Origin: Acidobacteriota bacterium
Lineage (GTDB): Bacteria; Acidobacteriota; Terriglobia; Bryobacterales; Bryobacteraceae
Assembly: GCA_947466555.1 (NCBI GenBank)
Contig: CANIFK010000428.1
Coordinates: 1-5,343, forward strand
Reading direction: 5' to 3'
DNA: 5,343 nucleotides
Part shown: in pieces, positions 1 through 5,343 of the stretch
Position numbering within the stretch: the stretch's first letter is position 1
Layout: every line of letters begins with the position of its first letter
Program-made: the position numbers and the translations under genes
Notes under the pieces: generated by a model
Seen by the model: the letters and a program-made list of their open reading frames with translations, nothing else
Databases searched by the model: none
Told to the model about the DNA's origin: nothing

Positions 1-1477
1 CCCAGGTCTTCGGCAAGTACTCGAAGTGGATGCCGTAGTGCTTTGGCTCCACGGAACCGAAATACTCCAGGCAAACCGGCCCGGGATGGGTCTCCATGTA
101 CCTCTTCAGCTTCTTCAGATCCTGGCCCCAATCGATATTGGAATCCAACAGGTAGCGAGGGCCGGCGCTACTGCCCCCAACCGCGGCATTAAAAAAACCG
201 AGGTAATCGGGATACACCACCGCCGACTCGACGGCTTGCAGGCCGATCACGGCGCCGGCAACGAGCAGATATCGGCGCAATGGCAACAACGCGGCCAACG
301 CCGCGATTCCCAGCACGTACAGAAACGGATAGACCGGCAATAGATGCCGCACACCGAGATTGATGCGGCTGTTGAGTGTCACCGCAAAGTACGCCAGGGG
401 CGCCGCCGCGAGCGCCGCCCACACAAATCCCATAGCGGGTGTCCGGAACAGCGAAGGCAGTTTCCATACCCCGAGCCCCGCCAGCATCGCGGTGAGTAGC
501 AAGACAGCCAGCGGCGACTTCACCGCGAACACAACGGGGAAGTAATACCACCACCCCTGTTCGGAAACCTGTCCGAGCAGAAACGCCGTATGGCCTTCCC
601 GGTTGTGATCCATCAGTGTCCGCAACCCGGTCAGATAGGTACTCGGCGGGAACGTGAATCCGCCGAACGTCTCCGCCGCAACGTTGATTGTCCGCCCTTG
701 GAAGACACGCCACGTCTCCGGTGCGTAGAGCCCCGCAACAATGGCGATCGCCACGACAGCCGCTACAGCCAGCACAGCCACCGACCGCCCCAACGTGCGC
801 CAACCGGGCCGCAATAGAACCGCATGCAGCAGAAGGAGCGCCGGAATCAACGGCACCAACAGGAGCATCGAAAACTTCGCCCCCAACGCCAGTCCGCCGG
901 CCAACGACGCCCAAACCGCCCCCCGCCCGGTCGGCGCAAGCCAGTAGTTCACCCACAGCACGACAGTCAGGAAAAACAGCAGCGCACTCACCATATCGGT
1001 GGTTACGTACCGGCCATGCGCGATCAGGTTCGGATCCAACGCGCACAGCCACAGCGCGCCCAGCGCGGCTGGCCCGCCGAAATATCGTCGCGTCGCCCAT
1101 GCCACGGCAATCAGCAGCAACACAGACAGCAGTACCGTCGGCATGCGGCCATAGAACAACAACCGGTCCCCGTCCGCCGCACCGCCGTATAAAAACGCCC
1201 GTGCATACTCCGACTGGTCAATCAGCAGTTTCTCATCCGTCGGCAATGGAGGCCGCAACAGGAACAACGGCGCCGCACTCAGCAACTTTTGCAAGGGCGG
1301 GTGTTCCACGTTCAGCGAAAAATCACCCGTGTTCCAGTAACGATACCCCGCCGCCAGATGCACGCCTTCATCGAACGTCTGGCTCTCTTGGCGCAGTGTG
1401 GCGACCTGAAGAATCACCATCAGGCAGATCGGAACAGCCGCCAGTTGCCGAAAGAATTTATCTAGAAACGGAAGCAA
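1..1477 (-). CDS. GT39/PMT-type membrane glycosyltransferase, 3' end cut by window edge
   Basis: This is probably a polyprenyl-phosphate-sugar-dependent glycosyltransferase of the inner membrane (dolichyl-phosphate-mannose mannosyltransferase/ArnT-like superfamily), which moves a sugar from a lipid carrier to an extracytoplasmic acceptor. The acceptor cannot be told from sequence. 492 codons are visible. After a first membrane segment (about residues 12-28) comes the first-loop acidic motif FDEG (35-38), where the family's catalytic Asp normally lies, then EHPPL (58-62). Further family motifs are DPNLIAHGRYVTTDM (148-162), GWWYYFPV (308-315), GVRHLLPVYP (375-384) and DSNIDWGQDL (445-454), the last opening a soluble C-terminal part that is cut off. 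Many Leu/Ala/Val-rich stretches alternate between them. An in-frame stop at 1487-1489 limits the start. I chose TTG at 1477-1475 because AGGA lies 7 nt upstream; ATG at 1420-1418 is possible but would remove most of the first membrane segment. It starts 15 nt after phoD, so is probably co-transcribed. Family certain enough; substrate unknown. Confidence 0.88.
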   Translation of the reverse strand, partial: MLPFLDKFFRQLAAVPICLMVILQVATLRQESQTFDEGVHLAAGYRYWNTGDFSLNVEHPPLQKLLSAAPLFLLRPPLPTDEKLLIDQSEYARAFLYGGAADGDRLLFYGRMPTVLLSVLLLIAVAWATRRYFGGPAALGALWLCALDPNLIAHGRYVTTDMVSALLFFLTVVLWVNYWLAPTGRGAVWASLAGGLALGAKFSMLLLVPLIPALLLLHAVLLRPGWRTLGRSVAVLAVAAVVAIAIVAGLYAPETWRVFQGRTINVAAETFGGFTFPPSTYLTGLRTLMDHNREGHTAFLLGQVSEQGWWYYFPVVFAVKSPLAVLLLTAMLAGLGVWKLPSLFRTPAMGFVWAALAAAPLAYFAVTLNSRINLGVRHLLPVYPFLYVLGIAALAALLPLRRYLLVAGAVIGLQAVESAVVYPDYLGFFNAAVGGSSAGPRYLLDSNIDWGQDLKKLKRYMETHPGPVCLEYFGSVEPKHYGIHFEYLPKTW

Positions 1478-1484
1478 CAGGTCA

Positions 1485-1488
1485 TCCT
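1485..1488 (-). promoter_or_regulatory. Ribosome binding site for the glycosyltransferase (AGGA)
   Basis: AGGA on the minus strand lies directly after the phoD stop codon (1495-1493) and 7 nt before a TTG at 1477-1475. This spacing decides the start in favour of TTG. The nearby ATG at 1485-1483 is in another frame that stops after seven codons. Confidence 0.55.
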
Positions 1489-1492
1489 ACCG

Positions 1493-3022
1493 TCAGGCGT
1501 TCTGCAATCCGGCCCGGCCGGCTTCCACAATGAAACTGCGCGGCGTCTGCACCGGCGCGCCCGACTTGGATACGTAGGGAAGCGTACGGTAATCGGCGCG
1601 AGTCTGCTTCGGAGTCACCAGGCACGAAACATACCCGCGGCGCGCGCCGTGCCATTTCAGGTGCGGATTTTCGGCATAGACATCTTCAATCCCCTTCATC
1701 GCATCGGCGCCGTCGCCGCCGGAGGTAATTGAGGTGCCAACCAGTTCCACGCCCACCGCGGGCGCCTTGCCGTCTCGCCAATCGAGCTTCACATCGCACG
1801 CCCAATTCGAGTGAATATCACCGGTGATCACCACCGGATTGGCAATCTTGCGCTGGTCCAGAAACTGCAGCACGCGATTCCGGCATGCCTCGTAGCCGCT
1901 CCATTGGTCCATCGAGAGCAACTCGCCATCGCCCCGCTGGAAGTCCAACTTCGCCATCAACACCTGCTGCGCCAGGATGTTCCAGACGGCCCGTGAAGAA
2001 CCCAACTGCCGCTCCATCCACGCATGCTGCTCGGCGCCCAGCAGCGTTGCCGCCGGATCAAACACTTCTTTACAGGGCGCCTTCCGCCCATCCCCACAAG
2101 GCTGATCGGTGCGATATTGCCTCGTATCCAATACCGTAAAATTCGCCAGCCCGCCCCACGATAGATTCCGATAGAGCAACATTCCGGATCCCTTTGGCGT
2201 CGCCGCCGCTCGCAACGGCATGTGCTCATAATAGGCCTGATAGGCGCTCGCCCGCCGCTCCAGCAACTGCTGCCGTGTCTGCTTGTCCTCGGCGATATCC
2301 CCGGCGTAGTTGTTATCCACCTCGTGGTCATCCCACGTCACAATCCACGGAGCCCAGGCGTGCATGTTCTGTAGCGCCTTGTCCGTCTTATATAGCGCAT
2401 GCCGATTCCGGTAGTCCGATAGCGTGACGATCTCCTGGCTGTTATGCAGCCGCGGGTTCCCCGGCTTCGGCGGCCCTTCATAAATGTAGTCGCCCAAGTG
2501 GACAACCAGATCCGGATTCTCCGCCGCCATATGCTCGTAGGCAGTGAAGTAGCCGCTTTCCCAATGCTGACAGGACGCAAAGGAATACCGCAGCCGTTCC
2601 GGCATCGACCCGGCCGCCGGCGCCGTCCGCGTTCGTCCCACAGGGCTCACTTCGCCACCCGCCCGAAACTGGTACCAATACCACCGGTCCGGCCGCAAAC
2701 CCGCCACTTCGACGTGAACCGAGTGCGCCAGCGCCGGCACGGCCATCGACGTGCCCTTCTTCACCACCCGCTTCATCCCCTCGTCCTCGGCCACGCGCCA
2801 CTCCACCGCCACCGCGGCGTCCGGCATTCCGCCGCCCTCCACCGGTTTCGGTGCCAACCGCGTCCATAGCACCATCCCGTCCTGCACCGGATCGCCGGAG
2901 GCAATGCCAAGGGCGAACGGATAGGAGGAAAACTTAGGTGCCGACCACAAACGAGCGGGGGTGTTCCACAACGTGGTCAGCAACGTGCCGGTCTGTAGCA
3001 GAAAGTGTCGACGAGGTACCAT
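1493..3022 (-). CDS. phoD: Tat-exported PhoD-family alkaline phosphatase/phosphodiesterase
   Basis: This 509-residue protein releases phosphate from phosphomonoesters or phosphodiesters outside the cytoplasm. The N-terminus has a twin-arginine signal (PRRHFLLQTG, residues 3-12) followed by a short hydrophobic run; cleavage is likely around residue 28. A PhoD N-terminal beta domain follows (about 32-135, with FALGIASGDP at 36-45 and VLWTRL at 51-56). The metallophosphatase domain (about 145-485) shows ASCQ (149-152), LVVHLGDYIYEG (172-183), WDDHEVDNNYAG (230-241), LDTRQYRTDQPCG (298-310), WNILAQQVLM (347-356), GDIHSNWACD (401-410) and GTSITSGG (429-436). By analogy with characterised Fe/Ca-dependent PhoD enzymes, Cys151, Asp178, the DDHE acids and His404 are candidate metal ligands, and no key motif looks missing. 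The length is normal. The ATG at 3022 has no clear Shine-Dalgarno and lies inside the end of the upstream dual-OB frame, which suggests translational coupling. No Pho box was recognised. The gene is complete. Confidence 0.96.
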   Translation of the reverse strand: MVPRRHFLLQTGTLLTTLWNTPARLWSAPKFSSYPFALGIASGDPVQDGMVLWTRLAPKPVEGGGMPDAAVAVEWRVAEDEGMKRVVKKGTSMAVPALAHSVHVEVAGLRPDRWYWYQFRAGGEVSPVGRTRTAPAAGSMPERLRYSFASCQHWESGYFTAYEHMAAENPDLVVHLGDYIYEGPPKPGNPRLHNSQEIVTLSDYRNRHALYKTDKALQNMHAWAPWIVTWDDHEVDNNYAGDIAEDKQTRQQLLERRASAYQAYYEHMPLRAAATPKGSGMLLYRNLSWGGLANFTVLDTRQYRTDQPCGDGRKAPCKEVFDPAATLLGAEQHAWMERQLGSSRAVWNILAQQVLMAKLDFQRGDGELLSMDQWSGYEACRNRVLQFLDQRKIANPVVITGDIHSNWACDVKLDWRDGKAPAVGVELVGTSITSGGDGADAMKGIEDVYAENPHLKWHGARRGYVSCLVTPKQTRADYRTLPYVSKSGAPVQTPRSFIVEAGRAGLQNA

Positions 3023-3713
3023 CTCGCATCAGTGTAACGGTTCGCCGCGGCAGAATGCCGGCAACCGTCTTGTAACACCAGCCATGAAACGGCTCCGTCA
3101 GAGAGATCAGTAACCGGAGCCCATGGGGAGACCGGCAACCTACCTGTTCCAATGTGTAGGCCGCCTCCGGCATCCGGCAAATTACAGACGAATAGGCGCA
3201 GTCCGAAAGCGCCAGATCATAACGCTCCCCGTCCAGCGCGAAATGCAGCCGCGACCGGTAACGCTCCCGTTGCGGATCCCATTCACACACCGCCTTCACA
3301 TCGGCTGGCTCCACATAGGCGATGGACCCCGCCGCCTGCACATTACTTGCCCGCACCGCCCGCCCGCGCGTGCCCAACAGCATTCCGCGCGCCACCGGGT
3401 ATCGTTCTAACTCCCGCATCCACGGCGTCGACGCCGGCCGCTCCAATAGTTCCCAAGGCGTTCGATCTAGAATCCGATTCTCCGGCTGCATTGGACGGCT
3501 GTCCGCCCAAGGTGCCTCCACACGGATCAGGTCCCATCGCCGGGGCTCCAAGATCCCTTGCAGCTGGTACTCCTGCGGGTAAAGTACTCCGGTCGGCGTC
3601 GGCGCCACCAGACGGACGAATCCGGTCCGGCCCGGGCCAACCGTCCCAAACCCGATATACGATCTTCCGTCCCCCCGTCGGGTGACGCCAACGATCAACA
3701 GGTCCATCGGCAT
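2934..3713 (-). CDS. Probable dual-OB-fold (DuOB-like) protein of unknown function
   Basis: This 259-residue protein has no signal peptide or membrane segment and is presumably cytosolic. It resembles the family annotated as dual OB-fold domain proteins, from memory of its motifs: an N-terminal strand with GRSYIGFGTVGPGRTGFVRLV (16-36), RWDLIRVEAP (59-68), the characteristic QPEN (76-79) followed by a Trp-containing segment (87), a second beta-rich half with RLHFALDGERYDLALSD (155-171), and the C-terminal signature LISLTEPFHGWCYKTVAGI (202-220). OB folds commonly bind nucleic acid or oligosaccharide, but the ligand here is unknown. The conserved part ends near residue 222. The last 29 codons, including the stop, overlap the start of phoD in another frame, so the tail may be a read-on extension. 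ATG at 3713 is the first start; ATG at 3707 (MDLLIVGV...) is equally plausible, and neither has a Shine-Dalgarno. A palindrome abuts the start codon. It is the first gene of the leftward cluster. Confidence 0.72.
   Translation of the reverse strand: MPMDLLIVGVTRRGDGRSYIGFGTVGPGRTGFVRLVAPTPTGVLYPQEYQLQGILEPRRWDLIRVEAPWADSRPMQPENRILDRTPWELLERPASTPWMRELERYPVARGMLLGTRGRAVRASNVQAAGSIAYVEPADVKAVCEWDPQRERYRSRLHFALDGERYDLALSDCAYSSVICRMPEAAYTLEQVGCRSPHGLRLLISLTEPFHGWCYKTVAGILPRRTVTLMRDGTSSTLSATDRHVADHVVEHPRSFVVGT
3037..3068 (-). repeat. Inverted repeat (10-bp arms, one bulge) just upstream of phoD
   Basis: Arms at 3037-3047 and 3059-3068 are complementary over 10 bp (ACGGTT-GCCG with CGGCAACCGT) with one unpaired base at 3043 and an 11-nt loop. 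In the leftward mRNA this hairpin would end about 14 nt before the phoD ATG. It lies within the last conserved codons of the dual-OB gene. There is no T run after it, so it is not a typical intrinsic terminator. It could affect access to the phoD start or be chance in GC-rich coding DNA. Confidence 0.35.
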
Positions 3714-3714
3714 G

Positions 3715-3728
3715 ACTATTGAAATAGT
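3715..3728. repeat. Palindrome abutting the dual-OB start codon
   Basis: ACTATT-GA-AATAGT is a perfect 6-bp inverted repeat with a 2-nt centre, separated by one base from the ATG at 3713-3711. It occupies the place where a Shine-Dalgarno would be expected. It could be an operator half-site pair or could arise by chance. It is AT-rich compared with its surroundings. Confidence 0.4.
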
Positions 3729-3792
3729 GGGCTGGGGATCGAAAAGTTCTCTCGGAAGTACAAATACTAAGGTGAATCCCCTGGGAATGCTG

Positions 3793-3845
3793 CCAATTGC
3801 TTAGGATCTTAGCTGAAACACAGTCATTCACTGCGTAGCAATTGG
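3793..3845. repeat. 9-bp perfect inverted repeat with 35-nt spacer in the divergent intergenic region
   Basis: CCAATTGCT at 3793-3801 is the exact reverse complement of AGCAATTGG at 3837-3845. Each arm contains the self-complementary core CAATTG. The pair lies between the divergent dual-OB gene and the + strand zinc-motif gene, in an AT-richer stretch. This is a plausible place for a regulator bound at two sites or for a structured leader. No regulator gene is visible in the window, so its role is unassigned. Confidence 0.45.
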
Positions 3846-3885
3846 AGTAGAGCCGTCCTACGCTGGTGATGGGAGTTTGCCCCTT

Positions 3886-3892
3886 AAGAGGA
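3886..3892 (+). promoter_or_regulatory. Strong ribosome binding site (AAGAGGA) for the zinc-motif gene
   Basis: AAGAGGA lies 6 nt before GTG at 3899-3901. This good spacing decides the start in favour of GTG over an upstream in-frame ATG at 3869-3871, which lacks a comparable site. Confidence 0.7.
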
Positions 3893-3898
3893 TTCGGC

Positions 3899-5343
3899 GT
3901 GCGCTGCCGCTACTGTAATAAATCAATATCGTTACTGCGGCGGATGAACGATGCATCGTTTTGCACCGATGCGCACAGACAGGCCTTTGGGGAAGAACAG
4001 CAGTTAGCCATGCAACGGCTGACCGATACGACTCCCTCAATGCAGCGGACGCAACGGATGCCTGCGGCTACGCTCGCGCCCCCGCCCATCTCCCCGTACG
4101 GTCCCACCATGAACCGCGTCGGGGAACGCTGCCCGGAACGGCTGGACCCCATTCCAGGCACCCGCATTGAAATCCCGGCGGAACCGCTCTCGAATCGCAC
4201 GGTTGTCCTGTTCCGCGAGCGGGAGCACGTCTTCCAGCTTGAGTTCCCTCGCTCAGCCCGCCCGTTCCGAATTCCGTTCCAACCGAAGACAGCCCCGCTC
4301 CCGAGGGCATCCGTGTTGGGACAATCGGCATCGTTGCGTGTGGCATTCCCGCGCACGTTTGGGTCACAGAGCCGCCGCCTGCGTTCGCTCAATCTGATCG
4401 TCCGGTTACAGCAGGTCTCCCCTCCGGCGCCAGCCGTTGCTGGGGCAACCAGTGCGGCGATGACCGGTTTAGCGCTCCCCGTCGATGTGTCGGTGCGCCA
4501 GCTCAACCGCCAGGTCGGCCGTCGTCCACGGCAGCTGAAACCGTGTGCCCAGCCGAATCGAATTTCGATGGCGGCATCGGGCGCGATCTGCAGTCTTTCG
4601 GCCATAGGCCAGAGACAGCAGCCCCAGATGTTTGGCGAGCCGGTCGCGCAGGTTTGCTACCCGCTCACGCCCAAACTGGGGATCACGTTGTCCCAGGCGC
4701 TGCCCGAGGATGTGATCGATGAGAAAATCTGGGCGGCCATGGAGTCTCATCCGCTCGGTGCTCTATTGGCGGCAACACAGTACTCGACGATCCAGCCGGT
4801 ATCGCCGAAACCCGCGGCCCAGTGCGAAACCGCCGGTCTGAAAACGGTCGAATTCCAATCTCCCCGTGCCGCCGCTGGCGTCGCCACAACGTTCGCCCCG
4901 GTTGCCCTCGCGCCGTCAGTTACGCTCCAACCCGTCGGCAGGCCGGCCCCCCCGGACGTCGCCCGATCGCATAAGCGAATTGCGAAGCTACTCGCCACCC
5001 AACCGGCCCGCATCGTTCCCGCCGGCCCGGGATGGACCGCGGAGCGCTGCTTGACGGCGGAATCCACCATCCTGCAAGTGGCCCCGCCCACTTTCGCCAG
5101 TGGCCGAATGGCCGCGAATTGGAGCGCGGATTGGGCAGGCACGAACACGAACCCGGCTCCCCCCTCCCGTCCCCACGGACCGGACTCCGCCACGCTGCGC
5201 TCGGCCACGGTTGTCCCGGTAGCGGCGCCTCCGCTAGCGGGCGCCGTCACGGTGCAGAACGGGAGCCAACGAGACCCGCTCCCAATACCGGTCCAGGAGT
5301 TGCGACCGTCCACCAGTCTCGGCGCCGTCGGCGACGGACTGCG
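3899..5343 (+). CDS. Uncharacterised protein with N-terminal CxxC-CxxxH zinc-like motif and long Pro/Ala-rich region, 3' end cut
   Basis: One frame is open without a stop from here to the window edge (481 codons visible). The protein begins MRCRYCNKSISLLRRMNDAS and continues FCTDAHRQAFGEEQQLAMQRL. Cys3, Cys6, Cys22 and His26 form a C-x2-C-x15-C-x3-H pattern typical of a small treble-clef or zinc-ribbon-like module, followed by a helix rich in Gln/Glu/Leu. A short beta-prone segment (about 101-130, TVVLFREREHVFQLEFP then RPFRIPF) comes next. The remainder is rich in Pro, Ala, Arg, Val and Thr, low in Lys, without membrane segments or tandem repeats; residues 269-286 look helical. No catalytic motif was recognised and the function is unknown. 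I have a loose impression of similar N-termini in large acidobacterial hypothetical proteins, which is not evidence. Start is GTG with AAGAGGA 6 nt upstream; ATG at 3869 is an in-frame alternative adding 10 residues. It is divergent from the dual-OB/phoD cluster. The coherent N-terminal motif, the ribosome site and the uninterrupted frame support a real gene. Confidence 0.8.
   Translation, partial: MRCRYCNKSISLLRRMNDASFCTDAHRQAFGEEQQLAMQRLTDTTPSMQRTQRMPAATLAPPPISPYGPTMNRVGERCPERLDPIPGTRIEIPAEPLSNRTVVLFREREHVFQLEFPRSARPFRIPFQPKTAPLPRASVLGQSASLRVAFPRTFGSQSRRLRSLNLIVRLQQVSPPAPAVAGATSAAMTGLALPVDVSVRQLNRQVGRRPRQLKPCAQPNRISMAASGAICSLSAIGQRQQPQMFGEPVAQVCYPLTPKLGITLSQALPEDVIDEKIWAAMESHPLGALLAATQYSTIQPVSPKPAAQCETAGLKTVEFQSPRAAAGVATTFAPVALAPSVTLQPVGRPAPPDVARSHKRIAKLLATQPARIVPAGPGWTAERCLTAESTILQVAPPTFASGRMAANWSADWAGTNTNPAPPSRPHGPDSATLRSATVVPVAAPPLAGAVTVQNGSQRDPLPIPVQELRPSTSLGAVGDGL
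3947..3960. repeat. 14-bp perfect palindrome inside the zinc-motif gene
   Basis: AACGATGCATCGTT reads the same on both strands. It falls on codons for Asn17-Phe21, between the two halves of the zinc-like motif. A partly competing inverted repeat is formed by GCATCG (3953-3958) and CGATGC (3967-3972). About 0.3 such palindromes are expected by chance in a window of this size, so function is uncertain. Confidence 0.4.

Noticed and set aside
189..1100. Open minus-strand frame of 303 codons
   Set aside because: It overlaps the glycosyltransferase frame on the same strand in another register. Its translation is Arg/Gly/Cys/Ala-rich without motifs, whereas the neighbouring register shows clear GT39 motifs.
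1478..1492. Terminator between phoD and the glycosyltransferase
   Set aside because: The gap is only 15 nt, has no stem and no T run, and contains a ribosome binding site instead.
688..1533. Open + strand frame of 281 codons
   Set aside because: It is antisense to the glycosyltransferase and the end of phoD, rich in Pro/Arg/Ser/Thr, with no domain or ribosome site. It is a shadow of GC-rich coding DNA.
3719..3802. Possible -35 boxes (TTGAAA at 3719, TTGCTT at 3797, and TTGGCA on the minus strand at 3796-3791)
   Set aside because: None has a convincing -10 element at a 16-18 nt spacing, so no promoter is called.
3343..3831. Open minus-strand frame of 162 codons starting in the intergenic region
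   Set aside because: It is in a different register from the dual-OB frame, which carries the QPEN and YKTVAGI signatures. It shows no motifs of its own.
3910..4605. Open minus-strand frame of 231 codons opposite the zinc-motif gene
   Set aside because: Composition is Arg/Gly/Ser-rich with no motifs. The + strand frame has the ribosome site, the Cys/His motif and continuity to the window edge.
4747..5313. Open minus-strand frame of 188 codons opposite the zinc-motif gene
   Set aside because: Low-complexity Gly/Ala/Arg translation with no recognisable domain; antisense shadow in GC-rich DNA.

Overview
This is a GC-rich bacterial window with four protein-coding genes. I see no rRNA, tRNA, CRISPR array, insertion sequence or phage gene. 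The gene types (a Tat-exported PhoD-type phosphatase, a GT39-type membrane glycosyltransferase, and a large Pro/Ala/Arg-rich protein with an N-terminal CxxC...CxxxH motif) fit a soil bacterium such as an acidobacterium of the Bryobacterales/Solibacter type. That placement is inferred from gene style and not from any marker gene.

Layout. Three genes run leftwards from about 3713 to the left edge. The first (3713-2934) is a probable dual-OB-fold protein of unknown function. The second (3022-1493) is a secreted PhoD-family alkaline phosphatase/phosphodiesterase whose start lies inside the end of the first. The third (1477-1) is an integral-membrane GT39/PMT-type glycosyltransferase that starts 15 nt after the phoD stop and is cut by the left window edge. 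The overlap and the short gap suggest one transcription unit with translational coupling. The glycosyltransferase was found by reading the frame directly. Its start looks like a TTG behind an AGGA ribosome binding site.

An intergenic region of about 185 nt (3714-3898) separates this cluster from a divergent gene on the + strand. It carries two inverted repeats: a short palindrome touching the dual-OB start codon, and a 9-bp perfect inverted repeat with a 35-nt spacer. I could not identify a convincing sigma70 promoter in it.

From 3899 to the right edge one + strand frame is open without a stop (481 codons, 3' partial). It begins with GTG behind a strong AAGAGGA ribosome binding site. The first 41 residues form a compact CxxC-x15-CxxxH putative zinc-binding module, and the rest is a long Pro/Ala-rich sequence with no recognised domain. 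This is the least explained gene in the window and the best candidate for something undescribed.

No complete, clearly novel system is visible. PhoD and the glycosyltransferase are recognisable families; the dual-OB protein and the zinc-motif protein are the unknowns.
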